Source of the DNA: Rhodocytophaga aerolata
GTDB lineage: Bacteria > Bacteroidota > Bacteroidia > Cytophagales > 172606-1
NCBI RefSeq assembly: GCF_030503435.1
Contig: NZ_JAUKPO010000033.1
Coordinates: 1-64,000, forward strand
Direction of reading: 5' to 3'
DNA: 64,000 nt
A program made the position numbers and the translations under genes. Positions 27,501-36,043 of this stretch are shown here, piece after piece. Under the pieces are notes generated by a model. That model had not been told where the DNA came from. It worked only from the letters and a program-made list of their open reading frames with translations, and did no database searches. The stretch's first letter is position 1. Each line of letters opens with the position of its first letter.

Positions 27501-28188
27501 CGCAAAAGAACTAACGGAGGCGGGGTTAGAAGAACTGAAAGAAACCTTCTCCACCTTACAGCATGAAAAAGAAAACCTAATTTCGCAGACAGCCCGCACT
27601 GAGCAGAGTTTGCAGGAAAACGAACATTTAGTTGCTATACACCAGACCATCGTACAAGATATAGACAAATTCAGAAAGGAATTTAACCGCTGGAAGATAC
27701 TTTCCGATATGATTGGTTCGGCTACCGGAGCTGAGTTTAATATTTTCGCCCAAGGCCTAACTTTAGCCCGGCTGGTGTTTCTAGCCAACCGGTATCTCGA
27801 AAAATTAAATCCCCGCTACCATATACGGCGTAAACCCCACACCGACCTCGATCTGGAAATAATAGACCGCTACCAGGCAGATAATATCCGGAGCATGAAA
27901 ACCTTATCTGGCGGTGAAACTTTTCTGGTAAGTTTAGCGCTGGCACTAGGCTTATCTGACCTTGCCGGTAATAAAACCCGTATAGATTCCTTATTTATTG
28001 ACGAAGGGTTTGGAACACTAGATCCTCAGGCATTAGATGTAGCTATTACTACCCTAGAAAACTTGCAGGCGACCGGTAAAATGATTGGGATCATCTCGCA
28101 TGTTGACGCGTTAAAAGAACGCATTACTACGCAAATACAGGTAACCAAACAATCGAGCGGTGTGAGTAAAATTGAAATAATCAGCTAA
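24535..28188 (+). CDS. sbcC: SbcC ATPase subunit (Rad50-like)
   Basis: 1217 residues, somewhat longer than E. coli SbcC. The N-terminal ABC half has Walker A GPTGAGKSS (37-45) and Q-loop AQGDFAAFLKA. Two very long coiled coils (about 180-590 and 620-1040) flank the zinc hook CPLCG (C598, C601), which dimerises the arms. The C-terminal half has signature LSGGETFLVSLALALGLSDL, Walker B SLFIDEGFGTLD and the switch His in IISHVDALKERI. It powers the SbcD nuclease. The 120-bp gap after sbcD holds no terminator, so the two are likely one transcript. Nothing appears broken. Confidence 0.96.
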   Translation: MKILSVRLKNINSLKGEHYIAFNKSPFADSGLFAITGPTGAGKSSILDAITLALYGWAPRFNRDSPFEIMSYHTSDCLAEVEFSVKEKVYRSKWSIHRSRGKIDGEIQQPKMELIDVVADVILESKKTEVINKVTEITGLDYFRFLRSVMLAQGDFAAFLKADEKTRGELLEKITGTAIYTQLSKKAFEKQKEKKQRLEQLETQLDNAKLLTPEQIEQYKQQILANKEAITALNQEMERLTLQMQWLETMETLRKKTVQLKFELEQAQKVKSTYTHDFERYHTHLQTIPLQPLYREVTLLESNARKLEEEVLHLSKSLPHLASQKEEKQKLLQTSQLQLKKAKNEWENTLPLLEQANDLDKELVNLQEQFKKQKNEYLQGCNDLQILQQKSAQCQHIFEELLLKQQQIQAYIQNHAQDACLEKELGLLEQNIQALYTAANEIQEKSTELATIQQQQKTFSEELAHLETEVSQLLKSVKWKEGQLKELDKDISLLLDKTDPEELEKKSQQLVQEYIHRQNQLMYAKEYVQKYDKLLLLQQEIPVNEKLFTEQTATLRLLKEKESQAQAHLETLQKLYETESLILNYEAARTQLIPGDACPLCGSLDHPFVSNNHPIEINQTQWQRDKQKTLLEQLRKQVEEAARELNITEINRLTYQKDLKNISLEVANLEKLYEAINQQLHEENQIQNLQVLGQKLSDNTAEQQRLQQVLASYKDKVKIRTQFKEQYDQLQVTLQQLDKRQQELSIHFSNSEENLQRARQAIDKISESRQAQQTRLAKMLSAYHTDIPSETLYDSWLLTLKTRSVAYQQRLQEEKEITEKIYQVKLELEKVNTLITKTEQELFKQKIDLDVLESHGRKIREERRQLFGDKHVLQEKERLSGLIKQYETQLKDDEQALSQQHEQLSIKKQQLQDKELTLQQNHTVLVQQQAKFQEELHQYGFTDILHFTASILDRSTEVQIKNQKEAIEERINGLKGAYAQTERELKDQGAKELTEAGLEELKETFSTLQHEKENLISQTARTEQSLQENEHLVAIHQTIVQDIDKFRKEFNRWKILSDMIGSATGAEFNIFAQGLTLARLVFLANRYLEKLNPRYHIRRKPHTDLDLEIIDRYQADNIRSMKTLSGGETFLVSLALALGLSDLAGNKTRIDSLFIDEGFGTLDPQALDVAITTLENLQATGKMIGIISHVDALKERITTQIQVTKQSSGVSKIEIIS

Positions 28189-28645
28189 AACTTCATGTAC
28201 CTTTTTGGTTGTTTTTTAATCAGAGTTTAAAGTTTATTTCTGTAAGAGCGGTTATCTGCTAAGGCTTGTGTTTTAAGAATAGTACTATACTCATATAGGA
28301 TATAATTTTAGCAAACGAGGGCAAAATGTATATTTCTAAAAAGCATCGGATGATCTTACGACAAATAAGTATCTTTTCTGGATATGGCAAAATAATACAT
28401 TATAAAAGTACAAAAAAATCGAAACAACCTTTTTACCAGCATATTCTCCCGCATACAACTAGATTGGCTAGATAATCTTTATTTAAAGTTGATCAAAAGC
28501 CAAACATAAAGTAACAAAGATCGGTTAAAAGCCAAACATTGCACTTCCTCCATACCCAAATATTTATTTTTTACGGAGCTTCCAAATATCGAAACTTTTT
28601 ATCATATTTGTTACGTATGTAGTAAAAATCATCATTAGTTTAACT
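28189..28645. other. Intergenic region with a 13-bp direct repeat
   Basis: About 460 bp without a gene. AAAAGCCAAACAT occurs at 28495-28507 and 28527-28539, start-to-start 32 bp (about three helical turns), and each copy is preceded within a few bases by GATC. The repeat is about 110 bp upstream of the next gene and could be an operator; no regulator is identified. Otherwise I see nothing in this stretch. Confidence 0.45.
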
Positions 28646-28939
28646 ATGATACGGAGCACAGAACAATCTACATCAGGAGCACTACCATTTGGAGAGGCTG
28701 TTGATTTCATAAAAAAAAATATGCCAGTAACCGCATCCACTTCTACTGAATTGACTGCCGACCAGTCTGCCAGAATAACCCTTATGCAAGAAATCCAAGA
28801 TCTGGAAAGTAAGATAGAAGAGGTAAATCAATTGCTTTGCAGAACCTCGTTAGAATACATGGTTCGGTTCCAGTTGAAGGACGACCTGGAGTATTATCAT
28901 GGACTTATCGAAAACAAACGTCACCAATTAGGAGCATAA
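28646..28939 (+). CDS. Small coiled-coil protein of unknown function
   Basis: 97 residues, cytoplasmic in appearance. The first 40 residues are polar and Ser/Thr-rich. The rest is strongly helical with heptad character (ARITLMQEIQDLESKIEEVNQLLCRTSLEYMVRFQLKDDLEYYHGLIENKRHQL). I recognise no family. It is followed by csaA after about 85 bp. The antisense frame here (28928-29257) is a shadow of csaA. An acceptable start and typical amino-acid composition support a real gene. Confidence 0.62.
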   Translation: MIRSTEQSTSGALPFGEAVDFIKKNMPVTASTSTELTADQSARITLMQEIQDLESKIEEVNQLLCRTSLEYMVRFQLKDDLEYYHGLIENKRHQLGA

Positions 28940-29023
28940 GTCCTTTCTGGATTTGTGCTTTTTTTTGTGAGTTAATTTCATTTTCCTTTCATATTCTACA
29001 GCTATTTCCTCTGTAGTTTTTTT

Positions 29024-29368
29024 ATGTCTTTTCCCAAAAATATAACCTGGGATGATTTTTCTAAAATCGAAATCCGGGTTGGAACTGTTATTCATATTGC
29101 TGACTTTCCTGCGGCTCGTAAACCTGCCTACCAACTGACTATAGATTTTGGAGAAATAGGTATTAAAAAATCCAGTGCCCAACTTACAAGAGTGTATACA
29201 AAAGAAGATTTGCTGAATAAACAGATTATTGCTGTAACCAATTTTCCTCCCAAGCAAATAGCTAATTTTTTCTCGGAGTGCCTGGTTTTAGGCGTTGTTT
29301 CCCATAACGGCGAAATTGTAGTGCTTCAACCAGAAAGACAGGTTCCTAACGGATTACCTATAGCCTAG
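29024..29368 (+). CDS. csaA: CsaA-type tRNA-binding protein
   Basis: 114 residues, a single EMAP/tRNA-binding OB-fold domain. The family hallmarks are WDDFSKIEIRVGTVIHIADFPAARKPAYQLTIDFG and IKKSSAQLT. They are followed by NKQIIAVTNFPPKQIANFFSECLVLG and the C-terminal LQPERQVPNGLPIA. CsaA homodimers bind tRNA and have been described as having chaperone activity in the SecA-dependent export of Bacillus. Length and motifs are complete. It is a monocistronic or two-gene unit with the upstream small protein. Confidence 0.92.
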   Translation: MSFPKNITWDDFSKIEIRVGTVIHIADFPAARKPAYQLTIDFGEIGIKKSSAQLTRVYTKEDLLNKQIIAVTNFPPKQIANFFSECLVLGVVSHNGEIVVLQPERQVPNGLPIA

Positions 29369-29442
29369 AGCAGCGGAATTAGCAGAAGAAACTATGTGTC
29401 TACATTTCATGTATACACACTAAGAACAAAGGAATTATTCAG

Positions 29443-29892
29443 ATGAAATTAGAAAAAGAGATCCAGCAAAGTAAGTTCCAGAATGAGTTTCAGAAGCTAT
29501 ATTTAAATATCATCTATACAGCTAGCTGGTTAAATTTAAAAAATACGCAGCGGTTAAAACCATTTGGCGTATCGCCGCAGCAGTATAATATTTTGCGCAT
29601 CCTCCGTGGGCAATATCCTAATAGTGCTACAGTAACCTTGCTGACAGAACGCATGCTCGATAAAAACTCTAATGCATCCAGGTTAGTAGAAAAACTTAAG
29701 CAAAAGCAGCTAGTAGACCGCTGCGAATGTCCGGAAGATCGCAGGGCAGTTAATGTTAAGATTACGCAAAAAGGGCTTGATCTTTTGGCCAAACTCGATG
29801 TAACTGACGAACATATACAAAGAGACCTAAACCAGATTACTGGCGAAGAAGCAGCGCTGGTAAATGCCGTATTAGATAAACTCCGGGGATAA
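29443..29892 (+). CDS. MarR family transcriptional regulator
   Basis: 149 residues. The winged-helix MarR domain is complete: NTQRLKPFGVSPQQYNILRIL (helices 1-2), SATVTLLTERMLDKNSNASRLVEKLKQKQLV (recognition helix) and the DRCECPEDRRAVNVKITQKG wing. The wing carries the conserved D.R...V.IT..G. MarR dimers repress genes and respond to small ligands or oxidation. A Cys in the wing region (ECPEDRR) could in principle sense oxidants, but this is speculation. It is not obviously coupled to a target; csaA upstream and ppk2 downstream (convergent) are the neighbours. Confidence 0.92.
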   Translation: MKLEKEIQQSKFQNEFQKLYLNIIYTASWLNLKNTQRLKPFGVSPQQYNILRILRGQYPNSATVTLLTERMLDKNSNASRLVEKLKQKQLVDRCECPEDRRAVNVKITQKGLDLLAKLDVTDEHIQRDLNQITGEEAALVNAVLDKLRG

Positions 29893-29980
29893 TATCATCT
29901 ACTACTGCCATATTTTACCTGTTTCTCTATAGTATTTATCTACTAACTCTCATGGGCGCCTGCTTGCCCTATCATCTGGA

Positions 29981-30718
29981 TTAGTGTTGTTTACCGGGAT
30001 AATGCAGGTCCAGGTTCTTTAACGTTTCTACAATAGTTTTTGCTATAACATATTCTTTATACCAGTTCTGATCCGAAGGAACAATCGTCCAGGGCAGATT
30101 GGGTCCGCAATGCTCAAAAATCTCTTCATATGCTTCCAGATATAGGTCGCGTTTCTGCGTAGTAGTTAGGTCGCTTGGATCATACTTCCAATGTTTCTTG
30201 GGGTTAGTAATCCGCTCCTGGATGCGTTTCAGTTGCTCTTCTTCTGAAACATATAAAAAGAACTTAAGTATGATAGTACCTGAATCGGTAAGCAACTGTT
30301 CAAAGTTATTAATATGGTCATACCGCTTTTTTATCGTAGTCCGGTTAACAAATTTTTCTACCCTGGGCACTAATACGTCTTCATAATGAGACCGGTTAAA
30401 TATCTGGATCATTCCTTTTGCAGGCGTGTGTTGATGAACACGCCAAAGAAAATCATGAGAAGCTTCATCAGCTGTAGGTACTTTAAAGGGTTTCACGGTA
30501 CACCCCATTGGATTTACACCGGTAAAAACTTTTTTTATGGCTCCATCTTTGCCCGATGCATCCAGCCCTTGTAAAACAACCAAGAGGCTATTCTTTTTCA
30601 AGGCATAAAATACATCCTGCAACTCTTTTAAGTCATTCAACAGGTCTTGTGTCTTCTCCCGAATGGTTTCTTTGTCCAAAGAGGATGGCGCTTTAGTTTG
30701 AATAGTAGCTAGTTTCAT
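29981..30718 (-). CDS. Polyphosphate kinase 2 family phosphotransferase
   Basis: 245 residues, a one-domain PPK2. Walker A is VVLQGLDASGKDGAIKKVF. The lid/Walker B region reads MIQIFNRSHYEDVLVPRVE with the conserved Asp and Arg. HWKYDPSDLTTTQKRDLYLEAYEEI and the final PWTIVPSDQNWYKEYVIAKTI are standard. Such enzymes transfer phosphate between polyphosphate and nucleotides in the cytoplasm; the direction (ADP/AMP phosphorylation or polyP synthesis) is not readable here. A Ppx/GppA gene, which would degrade polyP, lies about 4 kb away. The gene is convergent with the MarR regulator. Confidence 0.93.
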   Translation of the reverse strand: MKLATIQTKAPSSLDKETIREKTQDLLNDLKELQDVFYALKKNSLLVVLQGLDASGKDGAIKKVFTGVNPMGCTVKPFKVPTADEASHDFLWRVHQHTPAKGMIQIFNRSHYEDVLVPRVEKFVNRTTIKKRYDHINNFEQLLTDSGTIILKFFLYVSEEEQLKRIQERITNPKKHWKYDPSDLTTTQKRDLYLEAYEEIFEHCGPNLPWTIVPSDQNWYKEYVIAKTIVETLKNLDLHYPGKQH

Positions 30719-30934
30719 ATATTTCTTTACGTTTTATGAAATTCTCAGGCAACATATTTTCCTCTTAACGTAAATAGACACATAAAAGAAAAATAATTCT
30801 GGCACGATTATTCTAAGGTCATTTTTGAAAGCTTTTATTAAGTGCAAAAGCGTGGAAACAGGTAGACGCGTAAACCTAATCCCGGAAATTACAGTATATA
30901 TCTTTACAAACCATTAATAAAATTATATTGAGCT

Positions 30935-31630
30935 ATGAAAAACGTAATAAAACTAAATGGACTTTTAGCTTTCTGTTTAGCCATCCTATTCTTTTTTGCT
31001 AGTTGTAATGCAAGTAAGACTACTAAAGGTGGCGCTATTGGCGCCGGCTCTGGTGCAGTGCTTGGTGGCATTATTGGTAACAGAACAGGTAATACAGCAG
31101 GTGGTGCCATTATTGGTGCTGCTGTTGGTGGCGCAGCCGGAGCATTAATTGGCCGGTATATGGATAAGCAAGCGAAAGAAATAGAAAATGATGTAGATGG
31201 TGCAGTAGTAGAACGGGTTGGCGAAGGCATCCGGGTTAAATTTGACTCCGGAATCCTTTTTGGCTTCGACTCAGACCGGTTAAATGCAGCCTCTGAACAG
31301 AACCTGGCAAAAATGGCAGAAGTGCTGAAAAAGTACGAAAAAACAGAAATCCTGATCGAAGGACACACAGATAACAAAGGTGCTGAAGAATACAATCAGA
31401 AATTATCTGAAAGACGTGCGAGAGCTGTAGAAAAACGCTTACAGGAAATGGGTGTTAAAGGTGCCCGTTTAACTACCAAAGGATATGGCTTAAATCAACC
31501 GATTGCCTCTAACGACTCTGAAGCAGGCCGTCAGGAAAATCGCCGGGTAGAAGTGATTATTTTAGCCGATGAAGATTTAAAAGAAGAAGCGCAAGAAGGT
31601 AAAATTGAAGGCGTGAATCTAAACGAATAA
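30935..31630 (+). CDS. OmpA family lipoprotein with glycine-zipper region
   Basis: 231 residues. The signal peptide ends in a lipobox (FFASCN), so the mature protein is a lipoprotein. A Gly-rich double hydrophobic segment (about 31-75: GGAIGAGSGAVLGGIIGN...GGAIIGAAVGGAAGALIG) is a glycine zipper. The C-terminal OmpA domain (about 105-215) contains FGFDSDRLNAASEQNLAKMAEVL and EILIEGHTDNKGAEEYNQKLSERRA. It also has the Asp/Arg peptidoglycan-binding residues (GHTDN, NRRVEV). The protein links the outer membrane to peptidoglycan; this fusion is common in Bacteroidota and other Gram-negatives. Confidence 0.92.
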   Translation: MKNVIKLNGLLAFCLAILFFFASCNASKTTKGGAIGAGSGAVLGGIIGNRTGNTAGGAIIGAAVGGAAGALIGRYMDKQAKEIENDVDGAVVERVGEGIRVKFDSGILFGFDSDRLNAASEQNLAKMAEVLKKYEKTEILIEGHTDNKGAEEYNQKLSERRARAVEKRLQEMGVKGARLTTKGYGLNQPIASNDSEAGRQENRRVEVIILADEDLKEEAQEGKIEGVNLNE

Positions 31631-31656
31631 CCTGAGAAAATTTAATTGCTTTAAAA

Positions 31657-31689
31657 CAAAACTAGCGCATCTAATGGATGCGCTAGTTT
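31657..31689. terminator. Bidirectional terminator
   Basis: Perfect 14-bp stem AAAACTAGCGCATC / GATGCGCTAGTTTT with a 5-nt loop, A-rich on the left and T-rich on the right. It serves the converging OmpA lipoprotein gene and flavoprotein gene and touches the latter's stop codon. Confidence 0.88.
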
Positions 31690-32924
31690 TATTTTATGCC
31701 TATATTTTTGCCGGCAATATACCCAGTAGTCCAGGCATTCTGAAAATTAAATCCTCCGGTTACCCCATCAATATCCAGGACTTCTCCTGCATAGAATAGC
31801 CCTTTGCATACGTTACTTTCCATGGTTTGCCAGTTAATATTTTCCAAGGCTACTCCCCCACAGGTAACAAACTCTTCTTTAAAAGTACTTTTCCCATCCA
31901 CTTCAAAACTTCCTCTACTAAGCAGATCAATTAGTTTGTTCATGTTTTTTTTAGGCAGATCAGCCCAGCGAACTTGCTCGCCAATTTCTGCCCGTTGTGT
32001 GAACCGCTGCCATAACCGGAATGGTAAGTTAAACAAGGCCTGTGTAGCTACTAATTTTTTAGAGTTGTTTTGTTTATATGTGAGCAAGTCATTCCGCAGG
32101 GTTTCCTCATTATATTCAGGTAACCAGTTGATTAGTAATGTAAAGCGGTAATTTAATTCATGTAATTCTCTAGCTCCCCAGGCAGACAACTTCAAAACAG
32201 CTGGGCCACTGAATCCCCAATGGGTAATTAAAAGAGGCCCACTCTGGGTAAGCTTGGTTCCAGCCACTTTTACAATGGTTTGTTGTACCGATACACCTGA
32301 CAGATCAAGCAGATAGGAAGCTGGCGTATTAAATGTGAATAAGGAAGGTACCGGGCTTTTCAAAGAATGTTTGCCAACTGTCAACCACTCATAAGCTGCC
32401 TCGTTAGGGTTTCCACCAGTAGCAATCAGTACTTTATCGCATTCAATTTTTTCTTCATTATAGAGTGTAAGTAAGAACCGGGTAGGCTCATTATCAGACA
32501 TATGCAAGGGCTTAATTGAAGCTACACCTGTACTGGTTTTAATATCAATCCCCAGCCTTCTGGCTTCCCCCCAAAGACAATCAATCACGGTTTGGGAAGA
32601 ATCCGTCACTGGGAACATCCGTCCGTCCGGTTCGGTTTTCAGTTTTACCCCTCTCGACTCAAACCAGCTTACCGTATCTTTTGCATCGAACTGTTGCAAC
32701 GTTGATAGCATCGTTTTACTCCCTCTGGGATAAAATTTTGCCAGTTGCCCGGTATGGAAACACGCATGGGTAACATTACACCGTCCGCCTCCGGAGATCC
32801 GGACTTTAGCTAATACTTTATTACTTTTTTCAAGAAGAATTACCTCACAGTGCGGATGCTGCTGAGCACAAGTAATTGCTCCAAAAAACCCGGCAGCTCC
32901 TCCTCCGATCACAACTACCTTCAT
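31689..32924 (-). CDS. BaiN/HI0933-type NAD(P)/FAD-dependent oxidoreductase
   Basis: 411 residues from ATG 32924. The longer frame to 32966 would put 14 hydrophobic residues before the FAD motif. The dinucleotide fold KVVVIGGGAAGFFGAITCAQQ starts at residue 2. It is followed by VRISGGGRCNVTHACF, the diagnostic HI0933-family motif, and the C-terminal GVTGGFNFQNAWTTGYIAGKNI that completes FAD binding. The physiological substrate of most family members is unknown; BaiN acts on bile-acid intermediates in some gut species. The gene ends inside a bidirectional terminator and is followed upstream by an acyl-CoA carboxylase gene on the same strand (61 bp gap). Confidence 0.9.
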   Translation of the reverse strand: MKVVVIGGGAAGFFGAITCAQQHPHCEVILLEKSNKVLAKVRISGGGRCNVTHACFHTGQLAKFYPRGSKTMLSTLQQFDAKDTVSWFESRGVKLKTEPDGRMFPVTDSSQTVIDCLWGEARRLGIDIKTSTGVASIKPLHMSDNEPTRFLLTLYNEEKIECDKVLIATGGNPNEAAYEWLTVGKHSLKSPVPSLFTFNTPASYLLDLSGVSVQQTIVKVAGTKLTQSGPLLITHWGFSGPAVLKLSAWGARELHELNYRFTLLINWLPEYNEETLRNDLLTYKQNNSKKLVATQALFNLPFRLWQRFTQRAEIGEQVRWADLPKKNMNKLIDLLSRGSFEVDGKSTFKEEFVTCGGVALENINWQTMESNVCKGLFYAGEVLDIDGVTGGFNFQNAWTTGYIAGKNIGIK

Positions 32925-32984
32925 ACAAATGTCAAGCGAAAAACGATACCAGAACAACAAAGCCAACCTTGAAAAAACTCCTGG

Positions 32985-34550
32985 CTACAAAGGTATATTT
33001 CCATGTTTTTTTCTGGGCAGGCTGTCTACTTTGTTTTCGAGCATTTTAAAGGCTCTTATCAATTTTTGCCGTGTTTCCCTGGGGTAAATTACCTCGTCAA
33101 TATAGCCTCTAAAAGCTGCCCTGTAGGGATTAGCGAATTTATCAGTGTATTGATCTACTTTTTCCTGTAGTTTAGCCTCTGGAGTTTCGGCTTCGGCAAT
33201 CTCCCGTTTAAAAATAATTTCGGCTGCACCCTTGGCTCCCATTACAGCAATTTCTGCCGTTGGCCAGGCATAGTTCATATCCGCACCAATATGCTTGGAG
33301 TTCATCACATCGTAGGCACCTCCATAGGCTTTGCGGGTAATAACTGTGATGCGTGGCACGGTAGCCTCACTGAAAGCATACAATAACTTGGCTCCATTGG
33401 TTATAATGCCATTCCATTCCTGGTCTGTTCCAGGCAGAAATCCGGGTACATCTTCAAATATGAGCAAAGGAATATTGAAACTATCGCAGAAACGGACGAA
33501 GCGGGCAGCTTTGGTACTGGCATTTATATCCAATACACCTGCTAATACGGCCGGTTGGTTGCCAATAACGCCTATACTTCTGCCACCAATTCTGGCAAAA
33601 CCAACTACAATATTTTCAGCAAAATTTTTATGCACTTCGAAAAAGCTATCTTCATCAATTACTTTCTCCACTACCTCCCGTATATCGTATGGCTGATTGG
33701 GATTTAATGGAATTATGCTGTCTAACTCCGGACGCAATTCACTGCCCGAAGGCACGTAAGCAATAGACGGTGCATCTTCCTCACAGTTTTGAGGAACATA
33801 ACTTAGCAATTTTTTTACAAAATTCAGGCACTCTACTTCGTTAGCGCAGGCAAAATGCGTAACACCACTTTTGGTGCTATGCGTACTGGCACCACCTAAT
33901 TCTTCAGAAGTTACGTTTTCATGCGTAACCGTTTTTACTACATTTGGCCCGGTAACAAACATATATGACGTATTTTCTACCATTAGTATAAAATCTGTGA
34001 TGGCTGGCGAATACACGGCACCCCCTGCACAAGGCCCCATAATGGCGGAAATCTGGGGAATTACTCCTGAAGCTCTGGTGTTGCGGTAAAAAATTTCGGC
34101 ATAGCCGGCTAATGAAATGACTCCTTCCTGAATACGGGCACCTCCAGAATCATTTAGTCCAATAACCGGGGCTCCATTTTTCATAGCCAGATCCATAATT
34201 TTACAAATCTTTTCGGCATGCGTTTCTGATAAGGCTCCTCCAAAAACAGTAAAATCCTGTGCATATACATAGATGAGCCGGCCATTTACCGTGCCATAGC
34301 CGGTTACGACCCCATCTCCCAGATAATGCTCTTTATCCAGACCGAAATCCCGGCTCCGGTGCATCACGAATTTGCCGATTTCTTCAAAAGAACCTTCATC
34401 CAGCAGGAGCTGAATACGTTCACGGGCAGTAAGTTTGCCCTTTTTGTGTTGTGCTTCAATGCGTACCTGGCCTCCGCCTAGTAACGCTTCCTGGTTTTTT
34501 TTATCGAGAATGGCAAATTTATCTTGGTGTGTAGGTGTGTTTGGCTCCAT
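32985..34550 (-). CDS. Acyl-CoA carboxylase beta subunit (propionyl-CoA type)
   Basis: 521 residues, the usual size for the carboxyltransferase of propionyl/methylmalonyl-CoA enzymes. Both halves are present. The N half has [37 protein letters not shown] and [16 protein letters not shown] (oxyanion Gly-Gly). The C half has [51 protein letters not shown] and [15 protein letters not shown]. It transfers CO2 from carboxybiotin to an acyl-CoA. No biotin carrier, alpha subunit or mutase gene is in the window, so pathway direction (propionate use or methylmalonyl decarboxylation) is open. Confidence 0.93.
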   Translation of the reverse strand: MEPNTPTHQDKFAILDKKNQEALLGGGQVRIEAQHKKGKLTARERIQLLLDEGSFEEIGKFVMHRSRDFGLDKEHYLGDGVVTGYGTVNGRLIYVYAQDFTVFGGALSETHAEKICKIMDLAMKNGAPVIGLNDSGGARIQEGVISLAGYAEIFYRNTRASGVIPQISAIMGPCAGGAVYSPAITDFILMVENTSYMFVTGPNVVKTVTHENVTSEELGGASTHSTKSGVTHFACANEVECLNFVKKLLSYVPQNCEEDAPSIAYVPSGSELRPELDSIIPLNPNQPYDIREVVEKVIDEDSFFEVHKNFAENIVVGFARIGGRSIGVIGNQPAVLAGVLDINASTKAARFVRFCDSFNIPLLIFEDVPGFLPGTDQEWNGIITNGAKLLYAFSEATVPRITVITRKAYGGAYDVMNSKHIGADMNYAWPTAEIAVMGAKGAAEIIFKREIAEAETPEAKLQEKVDQYTDKFANPYRAAFRGYIDEVIYPRETRQKLIRAFKMLENKVDSLPRKKHGNIPL

Positions 34551-34661
34551 GTATCTCTAAAGAATAGTATTTTTACTACTTCAAATATATACATTTCAAC
34601 CATTAACCGATAAGACTGTCGTATAAATTGGCAGTTCAATTGGAGAATCTACCTTATCCTT

Positions 34662-35594
34662 ATGAAGAATACATCAGTGGCGGTAATTGATATGGGCACT
34701 AATACCTTTCATCTGTTAATAGCCAAAAAAAATGCCCCCTCCGGTTTCAGCACTTTGTATGCAGAGCAATTTGTGGCCAAAATAGGCAAGGGTGGCATCA
34801 GCAAAGGTATTTTAACGGAAGAAGCGTATCAGCGAGCCTTGCAAGGCTTACAAGGTTTCCGGCAAAAGCTGGATGAGTATGGTGTGCTGCCCGGAAATGT
34901 ATTTGCTACAGCAACTAGTGCTATCCGCAATGCTTCTAATGGACAAGCGTTGCTCGCCGATATATTTACACAGACAGGCATACAGGTTAATACTATTTCA
35001 GGAGAGGAAGAAGCTGAACTTATCTATTTGGGTGTACGGTCATCTATGGAGCTTGGCGAGGAAAACTCCTTAATCATTGATATAGGAGGCGGCAGTGTAG
35101 AGTGTATCATCTGCAACCAGAAAGGCATTTTATGGAAGCAAAGTTTTGAAATAGGCGCACAACGGCTGTTAGACCGGTTTATGCATACTGATCCTATTGC
35201 GGTTGTGTCGGTAATGAAACTGCAAGAATATCTGCTGGAACAGTTAATTCCTCTGACCAATGCTGTGCATCAATATGCTCCTCACACACTCATTGGAGCT
35301 TCGGGGGCTTTTGAAACCCTGCTTGACATATATTTTAAGCGACATACCCTCACCAAAGATCTTATGAAAACTGAATTTGAGTTGCCCTTACAAGATTTTA
35401 TGGAAATTTATGAACAGTTGCTTACAAAAAACAAAGAGGAACGGTTGACTATACCTGGCATGTTAGAAATGCGGGTAGATATGATCGTAGTGGCTTCCTG
35501 CATAGTACAACTGCTAGTAAGCCAGTATGATATTACCAAAATCCGGGTTTCAGCATATGCTCTAAAAGAAGGCCTATTAGCTGTATACCTATAA
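34662..35594 (+). CDS. Ppx/GppA family phosphatase
   Basis: 310 residues, the short (two-domain) form of the family. Actin-like ATPase motifs are AVIDMGTNTFHLLIAKK (phosphate 1), TATSAIRNASNG, ISGEEEAELIYLGV and SLIIDIGGGSVECIIC (phosphate 2). Such enzymes hydrolyse polyphosphate or (p)ppGpp's gamma phosphate in the cytoplasm. The short length lacks the C-terminal HD-like domain of E. coli Ppx, as is typical for Bacteroidota members. It is divergent from the carboxylase gene and lies 4 kb from ppk2, fitting a polyphosphate role, though co-regulation is not shown. Confidence 0.9.
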   Translation: MKNTSVAVIDMGTNTFHLLIAKKNAPSGFSTLYAEQFVAKIGKGGISKGILTEEAYQRALQGLQGFRQKLDEYGVLPGNVFATATSAIRNASNGQALLADIFTQTGIQVNTISGEEEAELIYLGVRSSMELGEENSLIIDIGGGSVECIICNQKGILWKQSFEIGAQRLLDRFMHTDPIAVVSVMKLQEYLLEQLIPLTNAVHQYAPHTLIGASGAFETLLDIYFKRHTLTKDLMKTEFELPLQDFMEIYEQLLTKNKEERLTIPGMLEMRVDMIVVASCIVQLLVSQYDITKIRVSAYALKEGLLAVYL

Positions 35595-35689
35595 TGAAAA
35601 ATATCCTGAGTCCATAGAACCCAGGATATCTGAAGAGAAAATTATAAAATACTGATTAGGATTTTTATTTCTTATCCTCGGAAGTAAAC

Positions 35690-36043
35690 TTACTTAGCTT
35701 CTTCCTGGAAAAAGTATGCGGTGTTGTTATGAAGCATAACGAATACACTTCTTTTTGGCAATTCTTCTATTTTGTATTTATTGCTCAAAATACTTTCGAT
35801 ATTTACTTTCTTTTCAAATACGATTCTACCAGAAATATCAAATACTTTAACATTTACTTCCGACTTGTTGCCGGCAAGCACGTTAAACAGATCATTTACT
35901 GGTTCTTCTTCTACAACCGCCATCAGCGCAGTTGCTACTTTTTGTTGTTTTTTCTTTTTGCCTTTATCTAGCAAATTAGCCGGAATAGCATAGGTATTTG
36001 CTGAGAAAACCAATAGGATAAAAATTACGATAAGATTCTTCAT
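35690..36043 (-). CDS. Small secreted protein resembling an isolated T9SS-type C-terminal domain
   Basis: 117 residues with a clear signal peptide (LIVIFILLVFSANTYA). After a Lys-rich stretch (KGKKKKQQK), the C-terminal 60 residues read VNVKVFDISGRIVFEKKVNI...YKIEELPKRSVFVMLHNNTAYFFQEE. This has the strand pattern of a T9SS sorting domain (V.VYD..GR.V......L..G.Y.V.......), but it ends in acidic residues instead of the usual K..K/V..K. It would be exported to the periplasm. The function is unknown. No other domain is present. Confidence 0.7.
   Translation of the reverse strand: MKNLIVIFILLVFSANTYAIPANLLDKGKKKKQQKVATALMAVVEEEPVNDLFNVLAGNKSEVNVKVFDISGRIVFEKKVNIESILSNKYKIEELPKRSVFVMLHNNTAYFFQEEAK

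Noticed and set aside
28928-29257. 109-codon minus-strand frame
   Set aside because: Lies antisense to csaA, whose family motifs are clear.
30904-31395. 163-codon minus-strand frame
   Set aside because: Antisense to the OmpA lipoprotein; its Ala/Pro-rich content mirrors the glycine zipper.
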